From: Blattamonas nauphoetae
Taxonomy: Eukaryota; Preaxostyla; Oxymonadida
DNA length: 64,000 nt
Assembly (NCBI GenBank): GCA_033064195.1
Contig: JARBJD010000097.1
Location: 124,001 to 188,000 of the forward strand
Direction of reading: 5' to 3'
The notes below the pieces were generated by a model. It was given only the letters and a program-made list of their open reading frames with translations, made no database searches and was not told the DNA's origin. The translations under genes were made by a program, and so were the position numbers. Each line of letters opens with the position of its first letter. The first letter of the stretch is position 1. Of this stretch, positions 31,375-41,900 are shown piece by piece.

Positions 31375-32087
31375 CAGGTACTTCTATTCTTTTCATGCTA
31401 ACGAGCAATTCAGACAAGGCTGAGAGGGCGACGAGAAGGCTGTCTACTGCCGACTTAGCAATAGTGTCAATCTTTCCAGGCATGTCGTTGGGGCGAAGGG
31501 CGTCTTTTGTCTTGCTGGCGATTTTTGAATGCCGGGCGGAGATACTCAGTTGATCCTCTGACTTCATCTAGGACTTCTGCTGGGAGTGTCGATGATAGCC
31601 AATCGAGAGAAAACTTTGGGATGTACATCTGAATCAATTTCTGCGACGTTAAGGCGAAGCTGCGTAGATTCTGATGTGGTTGAGATGGGACAAGCTGCAA
31701 GCGAGTGTCCGACTCCGAAAAGTCACTGTTGTAATCGATCTGTGTTGATCCATCGGCCTTTCTTTTGTGTTTTACTTTCTTTTGAATCTGTGTGGGCTTC
31801 GGAGGGAGACGCTTTCGTTTCTCCAACAGAAGTTGTGATGTCTTCTCATCTGAGCTATCGGAGTTGGAGTCGGAATCGATGAGCCTTTCTCGTTCATTCC
31901 TTCTGTTTTGATGCCTGGGTTCAGTCTTTTCCTTATTTTCTCCAACAATACTGTGCAAAACTGTTGCAAATGTGGCTGCAAAATGTTCGACGGCGGGGCC
32001 AACCCAGGCTGGTGGGTCCTCAGCGGGGGTTGTCCGGCTGTCGTTTCCGGTTTGTTGCAATGATTTGTTTGTGAATTCGTGATTCAT
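31082..32087 (-). CDS. Element 2 gag-like region
   Basis: Overlapping frames encode a Ser/Asp/Lys-rich N-part (PPAWVGPAVEHFAATFATVL, then SDSNSDSSDEK) and a helical part with a basic tail (RPNRSYRSYRPLNKPPG). Position and composition suggest a nucleic-acid-binding gag analogue; there is no zinc knuckle. The coordinates give the region, which is not all in one frame. Confidence 0.6.
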
Positions 32088-32103
32088 TCGAGGTGTTTGA
32101 TCT

Positions 32104-32142
32104 ACCGACCCTTAACACGTCAACACTCATGCTGAGCGAGAG
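32104..32142 (-). repeat. Element 2 inverted terminal repeat, right
   Basis: Exact reverse complement of 27503-27541. The unique right tip is 32143-32183. Confidence 0.93.
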
Positions 32143-32183
32143 CCCTGTGTGGATAACAGGCTCATCGCTTCAGCTGGAGCCTG

Positions 32184-34709
32184 TGACTCTCGTGTGAATG
32201 TATCCTCTGCCGTCAATGTCTCTGCTGTTCGATTCTGGGTGGACACTTGCGGATAAATAGATTCTTGGTGATGTCGGGGGATCGATGTAGCGATCGTGTC
32301 AGTTGTAATGACGCGACTTGAGTGTGACAGCCTCGGAGAGGATGTGCACTCGTCCTCGTGGTCATCCCCCCAAGGAAAAGAAGAACCATAATCGTGTTGG
32401 GCTCCCATATCACCTGCCGACAATTGTGTGAGGGTACTGCCCGAACGATTGAGCCTTATTGCAGCACCACCAAGCCTTTCCCTTGCTTGTTGGGAACTTT
32501 CCAGTTGGCAATCTGTTCTGGACCATCGATGCGTTTTGAACAGCTTGGGTGAAGTTGAATCATTTAACTTTTTGAGCCAGACATCCACATTGGAATCAAA
32601 ATTCGATGCGACTTCGAATGTGAGGGTTTTGGTCTCTGGCATGTTCTCACTATAGCTGTAAAGAGTTCGGTAAAACACCAATGGAAGTCGGTGGTCCATT
32701 CCCTCATTGTTTATGATCGTTCGGGTGTAATGCGACACTTCGGCGCTACTTCGACCTCTTAGGCGCGTTTTCCTTGATTTGGATGACAGATGACCGTCAG
32801 AACCAATTGACTCCCCAGTCCCATCCGTTTTGCTCCGTGAAGCGTGCACATTCCCAGCTGGATAGGATGTTGGAACTGTCAGCTGTTCCTCCTTTGGTGA
32901 TGTCCTGATAGATCGTCTCCTACTTCGCAAAAAAGGTGATGATCATGACAAGCTCCAAATATTTGCTCTCATTCTGTTGCTGTACTGCTGATCCTTGTTT
33001 GATATTTGTGATTCCTCCATGTCTACAACCACAGATGCGCAAGAAGGAGGCATTTCCCCAATCCTAAAGTTGACGAAGACAATTGTTGTTTCCGATTGCC
33101 TATTCAATTCCACAGCTCAAAGTGAACAATCATCCCAAGACTTTGCGTCAGTTCACGTGGCCTAGGGATCAGGAGCCCGATGTCATTGAAAACGACTGCC
33201 CGTAAGTTCAGGAATTGCCCATATGTGACGGAAAAAGGATGAACTGGATATTCGGGCACATAATCTCGAACATAGTGAAGAAAGTCAGCTCATGTATTTG
33301 GCATCACCTCCACCATGATCGATCCTTCTGGTGACGATGATTGGTTGTCCTTGCACCATATCTTGATGGTTCAGGTTTTGTCGATCCAATTCGAAATGTG
33401 TTTCGGGAATGATAGATGCGAATGGATGCTTCTCAAGCTGTTGGTCGGTCAAAACTTGTGTTGTCGTGGTGTCGGAAGATTGTCCTGTCCGTGATTTATG
33501 AAACGGACAATTAATTGAACTTCGTGGAAAAATATCAACAGATGCTGTTTTATTTGGAGTACTGTGACGTTCTTCAGCCTTGGTGTGAAGAGAGGGATTG
33601 ATAACAATCGTAGGGATCGCTAACCGAAAGAATCTGCTTTTTCTCCGATGGCATCCATTCCTGCGGGATTTTTGTACCAGTATCCGACGTGAAATTCATC
33701 TGGAAGACCCACATTCGCCGTTTGGACGAATGTGACATTATCATTCCACGGCTGTTCATCCCTTCGTCATATCACAATCCCGCCGTCAGATTGGGATGGT
33801 AGATAGGATCTTCTTCCTTATACACGAAGCAATTGTCCTCGACGTGGAAATAGCATCCGGTCGGTTTGGCGAATCTGCACAAGTTCAGAACCTTGCCTCC
33901 GTTGGAATACGTGTCTTTTGCGGACGTATTTCTTTGCTGGCCGCTCTAAGCGATGGTTCCGTTAATCTTCGTTTGATAACGTGGATGTTGTTGCGTTGCA
34001 TCCCTCGAATTGCGAAAAACCCCAATTAGCCATTGTTGTTTCGTGGTTGGCACTATCTTGAGTGCGGAGTAAGCATTCTCACACGAATTTGTGTCACTTT
34101 TCTCGCTTGCAGCTTGCAAGCAGATATGGGATGTCATCGTCTTGTCAACCGATCTGAGTGGGGAACGGCTCCAAGGATTAAATGGATTCTCGTCAAGATT
34201 TCATGTGTAAACGATGACTTTCTCCTTCTTCAAAGTCATGGTTCTCTTTCAATCGTCTTCTCGTCCGGTTTTCATGCTGTTCTTGCAACTCCAATGGTCG
34301 AACAATTCTCAACGACACCGCGATGTTGCGCCGCGTGAAATGTCATTGGTAGTGAAGGTATTGCCCACGCCATGACATCTTCCACCAGGTGAAGATTTTG
34401 AGTGATTTTTGGATGTTTCTTGATTGAAGTTGTTTCTACGTTCTTTCTTCTTCTTTCTGATCCCCTATTTCTGATTCAGGGTGCATCACAAGAGAGAGAC
34501 GTCTTGAATACCCTCTTGAGTGACTACTTGCAGTAAATCTGAAAAACATTGCTTCGATCGCGGTGAAACTTGAATCGAATTCTTTGATGTAAAAGTGATC
34601 CAATATTCAATCTTGTCTGCTTGCCGCGGAGTTCTGCACGCGTAAAGCAACTCTCCTTCAGATAGTTCTTTGCATGCGGACGAGAAGTGTTATAATTTTT
34701 GTTTGATTT
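32184..34709 (-). other. Decayed coding DNA of the composite insertion
   Basis: The minus strand carries several stretches with coding character, the longest at 32184-32930 (a basic, Ser-rich N-part followed by NNEGMDHRLPLVFYRTLYS). Others lie between about 33130 and 34340. They are too broken to name, and I recognise no domain. Since they lie between the terminal repeats, they probably are genes of the inserted element rather than of the host. Age: older than element 2, which is nested at its left edge. About 34340-34709 has no feature I can name. Confidence 0.4.
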
Positions 34710-34754
34710 TGATCTTTTGGAAAGGCCAGCCCCATAGAACATTTCGTCAGGCAT

Positions 34755-34807
34755 CTCAGTGTTGAAGGACCCTGGTTTGGTGAAGGATTGAGTGCAAGGA
34801 AATCCTT
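34755..34807 (-). repeat. Terminal repeat of the larger unit, right
   Basis: Inverse of 26633-26684. Its inner neighbour (34710-34781) is the inverse of the outer left end (26000-26068) of the composite insertion. Confidence 0.7.
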
Positions 34808-35985
34808 GGGCAAACACTGAAGAAAGAAAGACGAAACCACCAAGACGAAAAGACACAAAGTTTGAAAAACGAAGTTGGAGGATTCTTGTTTCGGCATTTC
34901 TTCTCATCGATCCCATCTTCATCTGAGAAAGAGATTGGAGAGATTGGGATTGACTTGGCAACTGTTCGAAGGGAGATGGATGAGAGAATGAGACAGATCG
35001 AAACAGAACGAGAAAAGGAGAAAGGAGAGTTCGCAAGGAAGATGAGAGAGATGGGAGAGATGAAGAGGATGAACGAGGAGCTGATTGAGGAAGGACGACA
35101 GCGACGAGAAGAGAAGAAACGAGAAGATGAAACGAAGAGAGAAGAAGAAGAGTGTAGAAGGATGAATCAGAAAGGAGCAGTCGTGATCGAAGTGTTCGCG
35201 TGAGACAAGTTCACCCTTTCTGGAAATGTGTTCACCAAGAGCGTCACTGATTGGTCGTCTTTCTTCACACTCTCTTTCGGAGCAGTTGTTGTTCGATTCA
35301 CATTTGTGATCAGAAAAAAGTGCATTAATTATTCACCAGTTGGCCTGATTGCCGCCGATTTGTTTGAACAGGCTGTCTCACAGACTTTCTTCTCGAATCT
35401 CAAAAGAGCAGCAAGTTGGATTCTCCATCCAGGACATCGATCTGCCCGTCAAAATGGAAAGGATTCTCACATCGGATCAGCATGCAAGGCAGTGGCAGAT
35501 GGACAGCGAGTGGTGATGGAAGCAGATGGACGAGAAGGGAAGAGAACACTGAAGCTGTCACAAGATGGAGAAACACAGCCAGTCTTCTTCTCCAACATTC
35601 CTGTTCCCTTCCGATTCGGCATTCAAATCTTTAGAATGGATGCTTCAGTTGAGATTGTGTCATCCGAAGTGTTGAAAGAGGCGTCGATGGTTGGAGGGAG
35701 TTTAGAAGTGGTGATTGACTAATTGTAGTTCTTTTCTCTTCACACTCGCTTTCAATTCACTCTTCTTCATTTTCTTCCACTTTCACAAAACAACTTCCAG
35801 AGGTTAGATGAAAAGAGAGGCAATTTTCGATCCTTCAAGCTTTGATTCTTCATTCTACGGTCAATTATCTTTTCTCAAAATGCCTGGTTTAAATCTTTCC
35901 GTGCCATTAATACAGAAATTAACAGGATTCAACCCGTCGAGCCAGCTTTCAACTCCGAGCAATTCCAAGTTTGGATGGAACTCAC

Positions 35986-38939
35986 TCAGAGAATGTCTTC
36001 CGTCTCAGAATCTATTGCCAATTCTACTATTGGCGGTTGATCCAATACCTTCAAAACATCCATATCTTTCTCCATTGGTTGAAACTTCATTTGGGAGTTC
36101 ACAAGGCGACGGTGTAAGCGCACAACAAGCATAGTCAGCACAATCACCACAACGAGGGCAACAAAGAGAGAGGCAGTGAGTGGAATCAGCCAGCTGAGCA
36201 GTTTCTTCATCTCCGGCGACATTGGCTCCTTTGGATCTGGTTCTGGGTCATCTGGTTCCTCAGGAGGGACATAAAGGGATTCTGGGATGTGGAATGAGAT
36301 TGTGTCGTTCATCAGAATTGGAATCGATTCGCTTCTTGGTGTGGTAGTGATTGACTTGATTGTGTAGGTCGTGTTGTGCGTGAGGATTCTGTCATCACCA
36401 ACCACAACAAACGCTTTGGTCAGAGCTGTCGTTGCTGGAAAAGCGACCACAACAGTAAACACGACTTCCTTCTCCCTCTCTTCCACCACGAAATCGTACG
36501 ATCCACTCACTTTTCCGCTGAAGTGGAGTGAAATGATGGCGGACGGCTTGTCGGACTGCATGATGTGGGCTGATACGTTTGTCAACGACGGAGCGATGGG
36601 AGTGAATGTGATTGTGTTTGTGAGCTTGACCTGTTCTTCTGTTTGTCCGTCCAACGCGAGCCACCCCACTCTCCTCACTTCGTATGTTGTTGACAATTCC
36701 AGACTTCCTTCCGCTGTCGATGGATGAAGAGGTGCGGTTCCGGTTAGAGTTGTTGAGTCTGAGCGAGTCAGTGTGATGTTCCATTCTGTCTCTTCATTCC
36801 CAACCAGCATCCAATAACCCCTTCCTCCAATCTCATTCCTTTCACAACAATTTCTGTCGTGTTCCAATCTTTCAGCGCTGCGCTAGCTATCCAAACTGAA
36901 GGAGGGATGAAGAAACCAGTCGCCAATGAACTGTTGAGGAGAGTGTAGTCTGCGTTGGGAAGGATCCCATTCGCTCCCGAGTGAACCAGAGCTGTTCCAA
37001 ATCTCGACTCTTCCCACGGTTTTCCAAACACGACATGGACCAGACGGGGAACATTCGATCCGGACAGCAGCACTCCCATCGTTCCCTTGATCGCTTGATC
37101 AACTTCAACCATCACTGTCGCTTGACTTCCATCAAAACACACATCCACAGACTTGATTGTGGGTGTTGAGGTGATCTGCGGAATGAGCGTGCTGTCAGTT
37201 CTAGATTCATATCTGAAATACACATTTGGGGCACCCGAAGTGGAATCGCAGCTTTCGAACATATCAGCAGTGATTTGGGACGACAGGTTGCAATAAAAAC
37301 AGACGTCATCGCCGTACTGATAGTAGTATTCGAAATTGGAGCATTTTCTGAACTGCACGAATGAGAAGGACAGCCTTGACACTTCATACGTGTAAATCGC
37401 TCCGTAACCACCGGCTGTGGATGAGCATTCAACGAAAGCGCAGTTTGAAAGCGTGACGATCGACCCTGTGGTCCAAAGAGCGCCTCCATTCTCTGCTTTG
37501 GAGTGTTTGAAAAAGCAGTTTTCCATCGTCGTCGATGCCACAAAAGCAATAACTATACTTCCCCCATCCTTTGTTGCTGAACACTCAGAGAACGAGGAGT
37601 CAGAGACGGAGAAAGGTTGTTTATGTTCGTAGTAAGATTCCATATCAACAGCTCCTCCAATGAGCTCCTTGCCAGTGACGGTGCACTTGTGGAAGAAGCA
37701 CGTGTTGATGGTGAGGGACGAATATGTCGCATAAATGAAGATGGCGGCTCCGCCTTGGAGAGGAGCTGGAGCATGTGACATTGTCATCGTGTTGAATGTG
37801 CAGAGAGTGAAGGTGACGGAGGTCACATCGTAGGACACGTTGTTCAGACGACCAATTTCAGTTTGGGTTCGGTTTTCGAATGAGAAGTCTTTGGCTTCGT
37901 TTGATTGGCGGATGCACGATGAGAAGGATGTGTTCAGACACACCAAATTCCCTCCCAAATTCGGTGACATCATTCCTGTCCCGCTGTCGTGGTTTGTGCT
38001 GTTCCGAACGAAAGTCCCAACCACTCGCTGAGACACTTCACTCCCAAACAGCTGCTTCACAGGCGAGAAAGCAGATGACGATGAGACGTTCACAAGAGTG
38101 CTTGAGAGGAGAGTTGTTTCCACGTGCATCACACTGTCCAACACATGATCAGAGTGGAACGTGTAAAGAGGACCAGTTCCAAGTGGGAAGTGCTGATTCG
38201 TCATCGAGAGTTCAACTCCACAAATCGAGAGTCGTCCGCGTGATTCACTGTTTGCTGTGTCATCATTCATCACTTGTGTTCCAAGATCAATCCGACATGG
38301 GCTTTGAGACGAGTCCACCAGCGGAAGAACGAGATTCGATGGTGATTGGTGTGAGCTTCGGATTATCCGGACTTGAGATCCGCGTCCATCCATATCACCT
38401 CTCACTATAAACGGTGAGCATTCTATGTTCGAAACGATCTTGCTTTCGACGATTGTCAAATCCGACGATGAAAGCAGACACGCAGAACATCCAGCCTCCG
38501 CCACGTCCAGACACCACGATGTCATGTATAGTGAACTGTTTTGCACATCTAACAACCACATCTTGGGATAGTTGTTGATGTTTTGACGAGGTATAGCGTT
38601 TCTGCTCAGAGATCTGATCAACGATTTTGAGGATTCTTCTGTAATTGATAGTCGCGTCATGTTTCCACGTAACTCCATCCATGTCGATACAATCGGAAAT
38701 GATTCTGTCGAAAACCATCCTGTTTCGAATGATATCACTGCTCGTTCAGAGTTTGAGGCATTCCAGTTGTGGCTCGATTGTTCAGCAAATTCGGTTTGGA
38801 AATCCCTCCAAATAGCATCTATAGAGTGAATGAAGTGGAATAGCGTTATCAGAATCATCATCGCAAAGTAGACGATTCTTAAATGATGATGAAGCAGCCT
38901 TCTGGCGTCGATCGAGCCATTCTCCGCTCTTCTCCTCAT
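35986..38939 (-). CDS. Beta-helix surface protein with one membrane span
   Basis: I take the ATG at 38939 (MRRRAENGS), followed by a hydrophobic signal-like stretch (FAMMILITLFHFIHSIDA). The ectodomain has repeated Asn/Ser/Cys-rich turns typical of a right-handed parallel beta-helix (pectin-lyase fold): GGAVDMES, NCFFKHSKAENGGALWT, NCAFVECSSTAGGYGAI. Two or three beta-sandwich modules follow, then a Pro-rich stalk, a transmembrane helix (SWLIPLTASLFVALVVVIVL) and a cytosolic tail of about 50 residues. The coding sequence changes frame between 36768 and 36867, near a GGAAGGGG run: either a one-base indel (mutation or sequencing error) or an unusual short intron. It is a paralog of the divergent gene that starts only 5 bp away, but lacks a pseudokinase tail. 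Confidence 0.75.
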
Positions 38940-38944
38940 CAGAG

Positions 38945-41900
38945 ATGAACATTCCAGTTCTCCTCTTTGTTCATCGACTATGTGTCGAAGCCATCTTCCT
39001 GGAGCGGAGAGTTCTGCCGCTCTCTCTCCAGACAATCTTTGTTCGTGACACGGACGCCAATCAAATGTCTGGAAATGAACAGGCATTCGCTCCCAAAATA
39101 AGCCTGAACCACGAAACATATCATTCGAATGCGTGTGTTCTGGACTCCGTTTCCCTTTCTCTGCATGGATCAGGCTCAGCAATCTGCCATACATCGTCAT
39201 TAGGCAACACTGGAAAAGTGAACGAACAAGACTCGGAGAACAATGAATATGAAAAGGGAAACACAAAACCATTCATATTTGTATTCTCAAATTCCACAAT
39301 ATCGATATTCCGAATCTCCTTCGATTGTGGGTGGCCTGGGACAAGTGTCGGAAGCCTCTCGTCGTCAAGATTGACCATCAGCAACTGCCCCATCATCTCC
39401 AACCCTGAGTCATCTCCATTTGTGATCAACAACAGATATGACGATGTTGGAAGCACAATTTTCTTTGTTGATTGTTCTCACCGATCCATCGAAAAATCGA
39501 GCCTGTTCCCGTTGGTCAGCTTCACATCATCCCACATCACCCACCCCCGCCACACAGACAACTCACAGCAAGCATCGTCAACAGTGGTGAGCTGTTCTGG
39601 CCTCTTATTGTCGGACACCCATCTCGTGTTTGGGTCTGGTCCGTTGGTCGCCTTCTCGTTGGAGACAGCACGAAACACAACGTTCTCAAACGCGTTGGAG
39701 ACTCAACTGATTGGGGGCAGACTTGTGAACATCACAAGTGGTGAGTTGAAGGGGAGTGGGAATGGAGCGTTGGAAGGATGGAGTGGTAGTCAAAAGATTC
39801 TGGATTCGTGTGTGACTCTGAGCACGAACCATCTTTATGGAACAACATGCATTGACATGAACTTGGGAGGGAGTCTTCTGTGCTCGAACACGTCCTTCTC
39901 GCACTGCCAAACCGACATTGAACCAGAATATGTTGAAAACAAGACCTACACGCTTCAGCATCGGACAGGGAACGTCTCACTGCACTTTTTCAATTTCCAG
40001 ACAGGTTCCATAAAATTCTGTCGCTGCTCGTTTTTCTCGATGAAATCTGATTCGAGTGGAGCTGCGCTGTCTTTCGAAAACTCAACGGGTCATGTTACAG
40101 TGACTGAATCCTCCTTCTCGACTTGCACCACGGACAGGTTTGGAACAATCTGTTTCATGAGAGACCCAACAGGCAACGCCCCACTCACCGTCTCGTCCTC
40201 TCTCTTCCTCAACTGCAAGGCTAATCGCGGGGCAGGTCTTGACATCATAAAGACAAGCACATGCACAATCGCAGATGTTGTTTTTCAGAACAACACCGCA
40301 CGATACGATGCTGGTGGTCTTAATCTTTATAACGCGACGAGTTTCTCTCTTTCGAACTGTGTCTTCCAGAAGTGTTCTGGCGGTGGCAATTCCTGGGGCG
40401 GAGGAGCATACCTCTCTGGAGTCACCTCACTCGCAATTGATTCTGTGCTCTTCAGGGAATGCACTGCTCAACAAGGCAATGACGTGTATACATACATCAT
40501 TGGGACGGTTCAGGAACTGGCACCAAGAATAACGAATTGTGATTCAACATCAGCGTTGCCGACAGTGATATGCTACAACGGCTCGAGAAGCGAGAATGGC
40601 AGCACACTGATTCCTACTGTTCCAGTCACATCAACTGCAGATCTTGTGGAGATTGAGAACACAACAAATGCGGACCAGCCGTCATCGACAATCAGAATGA
40701 GAGTGTCGACAAGTGTGAATGGGAAGATGTTGGTTTTGGTGGACAACACGAACAAGCACGAACCGCCAAACACAAACTGCTCCCCGCCACACGCGAACTC
40801 TCCACCAACGATTGCTCGACTTCTAACATTCGACTTCAGCTCTTCAACAGAATCAGCATCGCAGACAGTGTCATTTGGAGAATGGGAAGAACTGCAATAT
40901 GAGTCGGAGTATCGTGTGACTGGGGCATCGATTGCGAACACTCGCCTCTCATTTTCATCGATTACTCTGACGACACCGAATCCTGCTCGGATTGTTCAAA
41001 TTGTTTGTTCACTGGGATCAGGAACAGACCACTGCTGGCTGCAATTGAAGGGTCGAACACTTCCAATTGGAACCTACAATGTGAAACTTGTTGCAGTTCC
41101 AGAATTGACGTTCTCCGTTGCGTTTGATGGATCGGAAGGGGGACAGAGCACGAAGAACATGTTCTCATCTCGTCATTCGGAACAGTTGTTTGGGACTGGA
41201 AGCAAACTGTCGTTCTCGACGAACTACGAAGTGGAATCGATCACATTCGAAGACAACTCTGTCCTCATCCTCCTCGACCCTCCTCGCCTCGTCTTCGCCA
41301 CGCCAACAGAACAACCTCGCCTCACTTTAGTTGGATCAGCTAGCTTCAAGGACAACTCGACGAAAGACATGCTCCTCATCCCTCTTTCTGGAGTGGATCT
41401 GTCTGGCACATCATGCACAATCAAACTCCTCTCTTCGTCATCGGAACCAGTCTCTCTCACAGTGCCGTTCCACAGCGATTCACAATCGATTGAGGTTGTT
41501 GTGTATTCGAAAGACTCAAGTGCAATCGAACTGAAATATGGAATGAATTACACAGTGGAGGAAATCACGATTGGAACACAACAATATCTCGTCGGAAAGT
41601 CGTTGTCAGTTCAAGTTCCAGATGAACCGAAGCGAATCGAGGAAGGAAGGGTGACATTGAATGGAGCGAAGACTGAAGCGACCATCAGGCTGAAAGGAAG
41701 AGTGTTGACTGATGGAATCTACACACTGACACTCGACTCAGTGTCACAGGAGCTGACATCCGCAGCTACTCTGAGCGATTCTGGGGAACTACTGTTCAAA
41801 GTGTCAATCAGCACTTCGCCAACCTCGATTCTGGCATTCGGGGAGACATACACGATCTCATCGTTGAAGATTCTGGAAGAGAATGTGGTTGTGAACTCCG

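Larger units (their letters stand above)
27488..32183 (-). mobile_element. DIRS-type YR retrotransposon, element 2
   Basis: Element of about 4.7 kb reading leftward, from a family distinct from elements 1 and 3: its proteins are only distantly similar and its ends are different. Parts in order: gag-like region, reverse transcriptase with RNase H, tyrosine recombinase, internal complementary region. It has 39-bp inverted terminal repeats with unique outer extensions. The junctions share only a CTG/TG, so there is no real target duplication. It is nearly whole, with perhaps one to three breaks. It is nested in the composite insertion and is therefore younger than it. Confidence 0.88.
25994..34813. 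mobile_element. Composite TIR-bounded insertion, family uncertain
   Basis: An 8.8-kb insertion in a host exon, flanked by the 5-bp direct repeat ACACT (25989-25993 and 34814-34818). The left end (26000-26068) is the inverse of 34710-34781, both carrying ACCAAACCAGGGTCCTTCAA. Two more copies of that sequence, in opposite orientations, lie near 26607-26684, so the insertion is layered: a 639-bp unit (25994-26632) beside a larger unit (26633-34813). The larger unit holds decayed coding DNA on the minus strand and a nested DIRS element. A Polinton-like or other large DNA element is possible, but no polymerase, integrase or capsid gene was recognised. It is broken, with many breaks. Confidence 0.7.
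25298..35722 (+). pseudogene. Coiled-coil/SPRY-like family gene, second half, split by insertion
   Basis: Exons 4-6 are repeated (25350-25451, 25538-25650, 25694-25993), and the gene then continues at 34814-35722 after an 8.8-kb insertion. The two sides meet in frame at the duplicated ACACT within a stretch that aligns to AVLMLEKR in the intact paralog. The right part holds the coiled coil and the SPRY-like domain (FFTLSFGAVVVRFTFVI, CKAVADGQRVVMEADG, FFSNIPVPFRFGI). An in-frame TGA just before the domain (after VIEVFA) relative to the paralog shows a further break. The gene lacks exons 1-3 of its own, so it is a pseudogene made first by duplication and then by insertion. Confidence 0.8.

Noticed and set aside
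33800-34140. tRNA or other structured RNA gene
   Set aside because: No cloverleaf-compatible T-loop and acceptor pairing found on reading; the region looks like decayed coding DNA.
25994-34813. Firm Polinton/Maverick assignment
   Set aside because: No type B DNA polymerase, integrase, ATPase or capsid gene recognised, and the target duplication is 5 bp rather than the usual 6.
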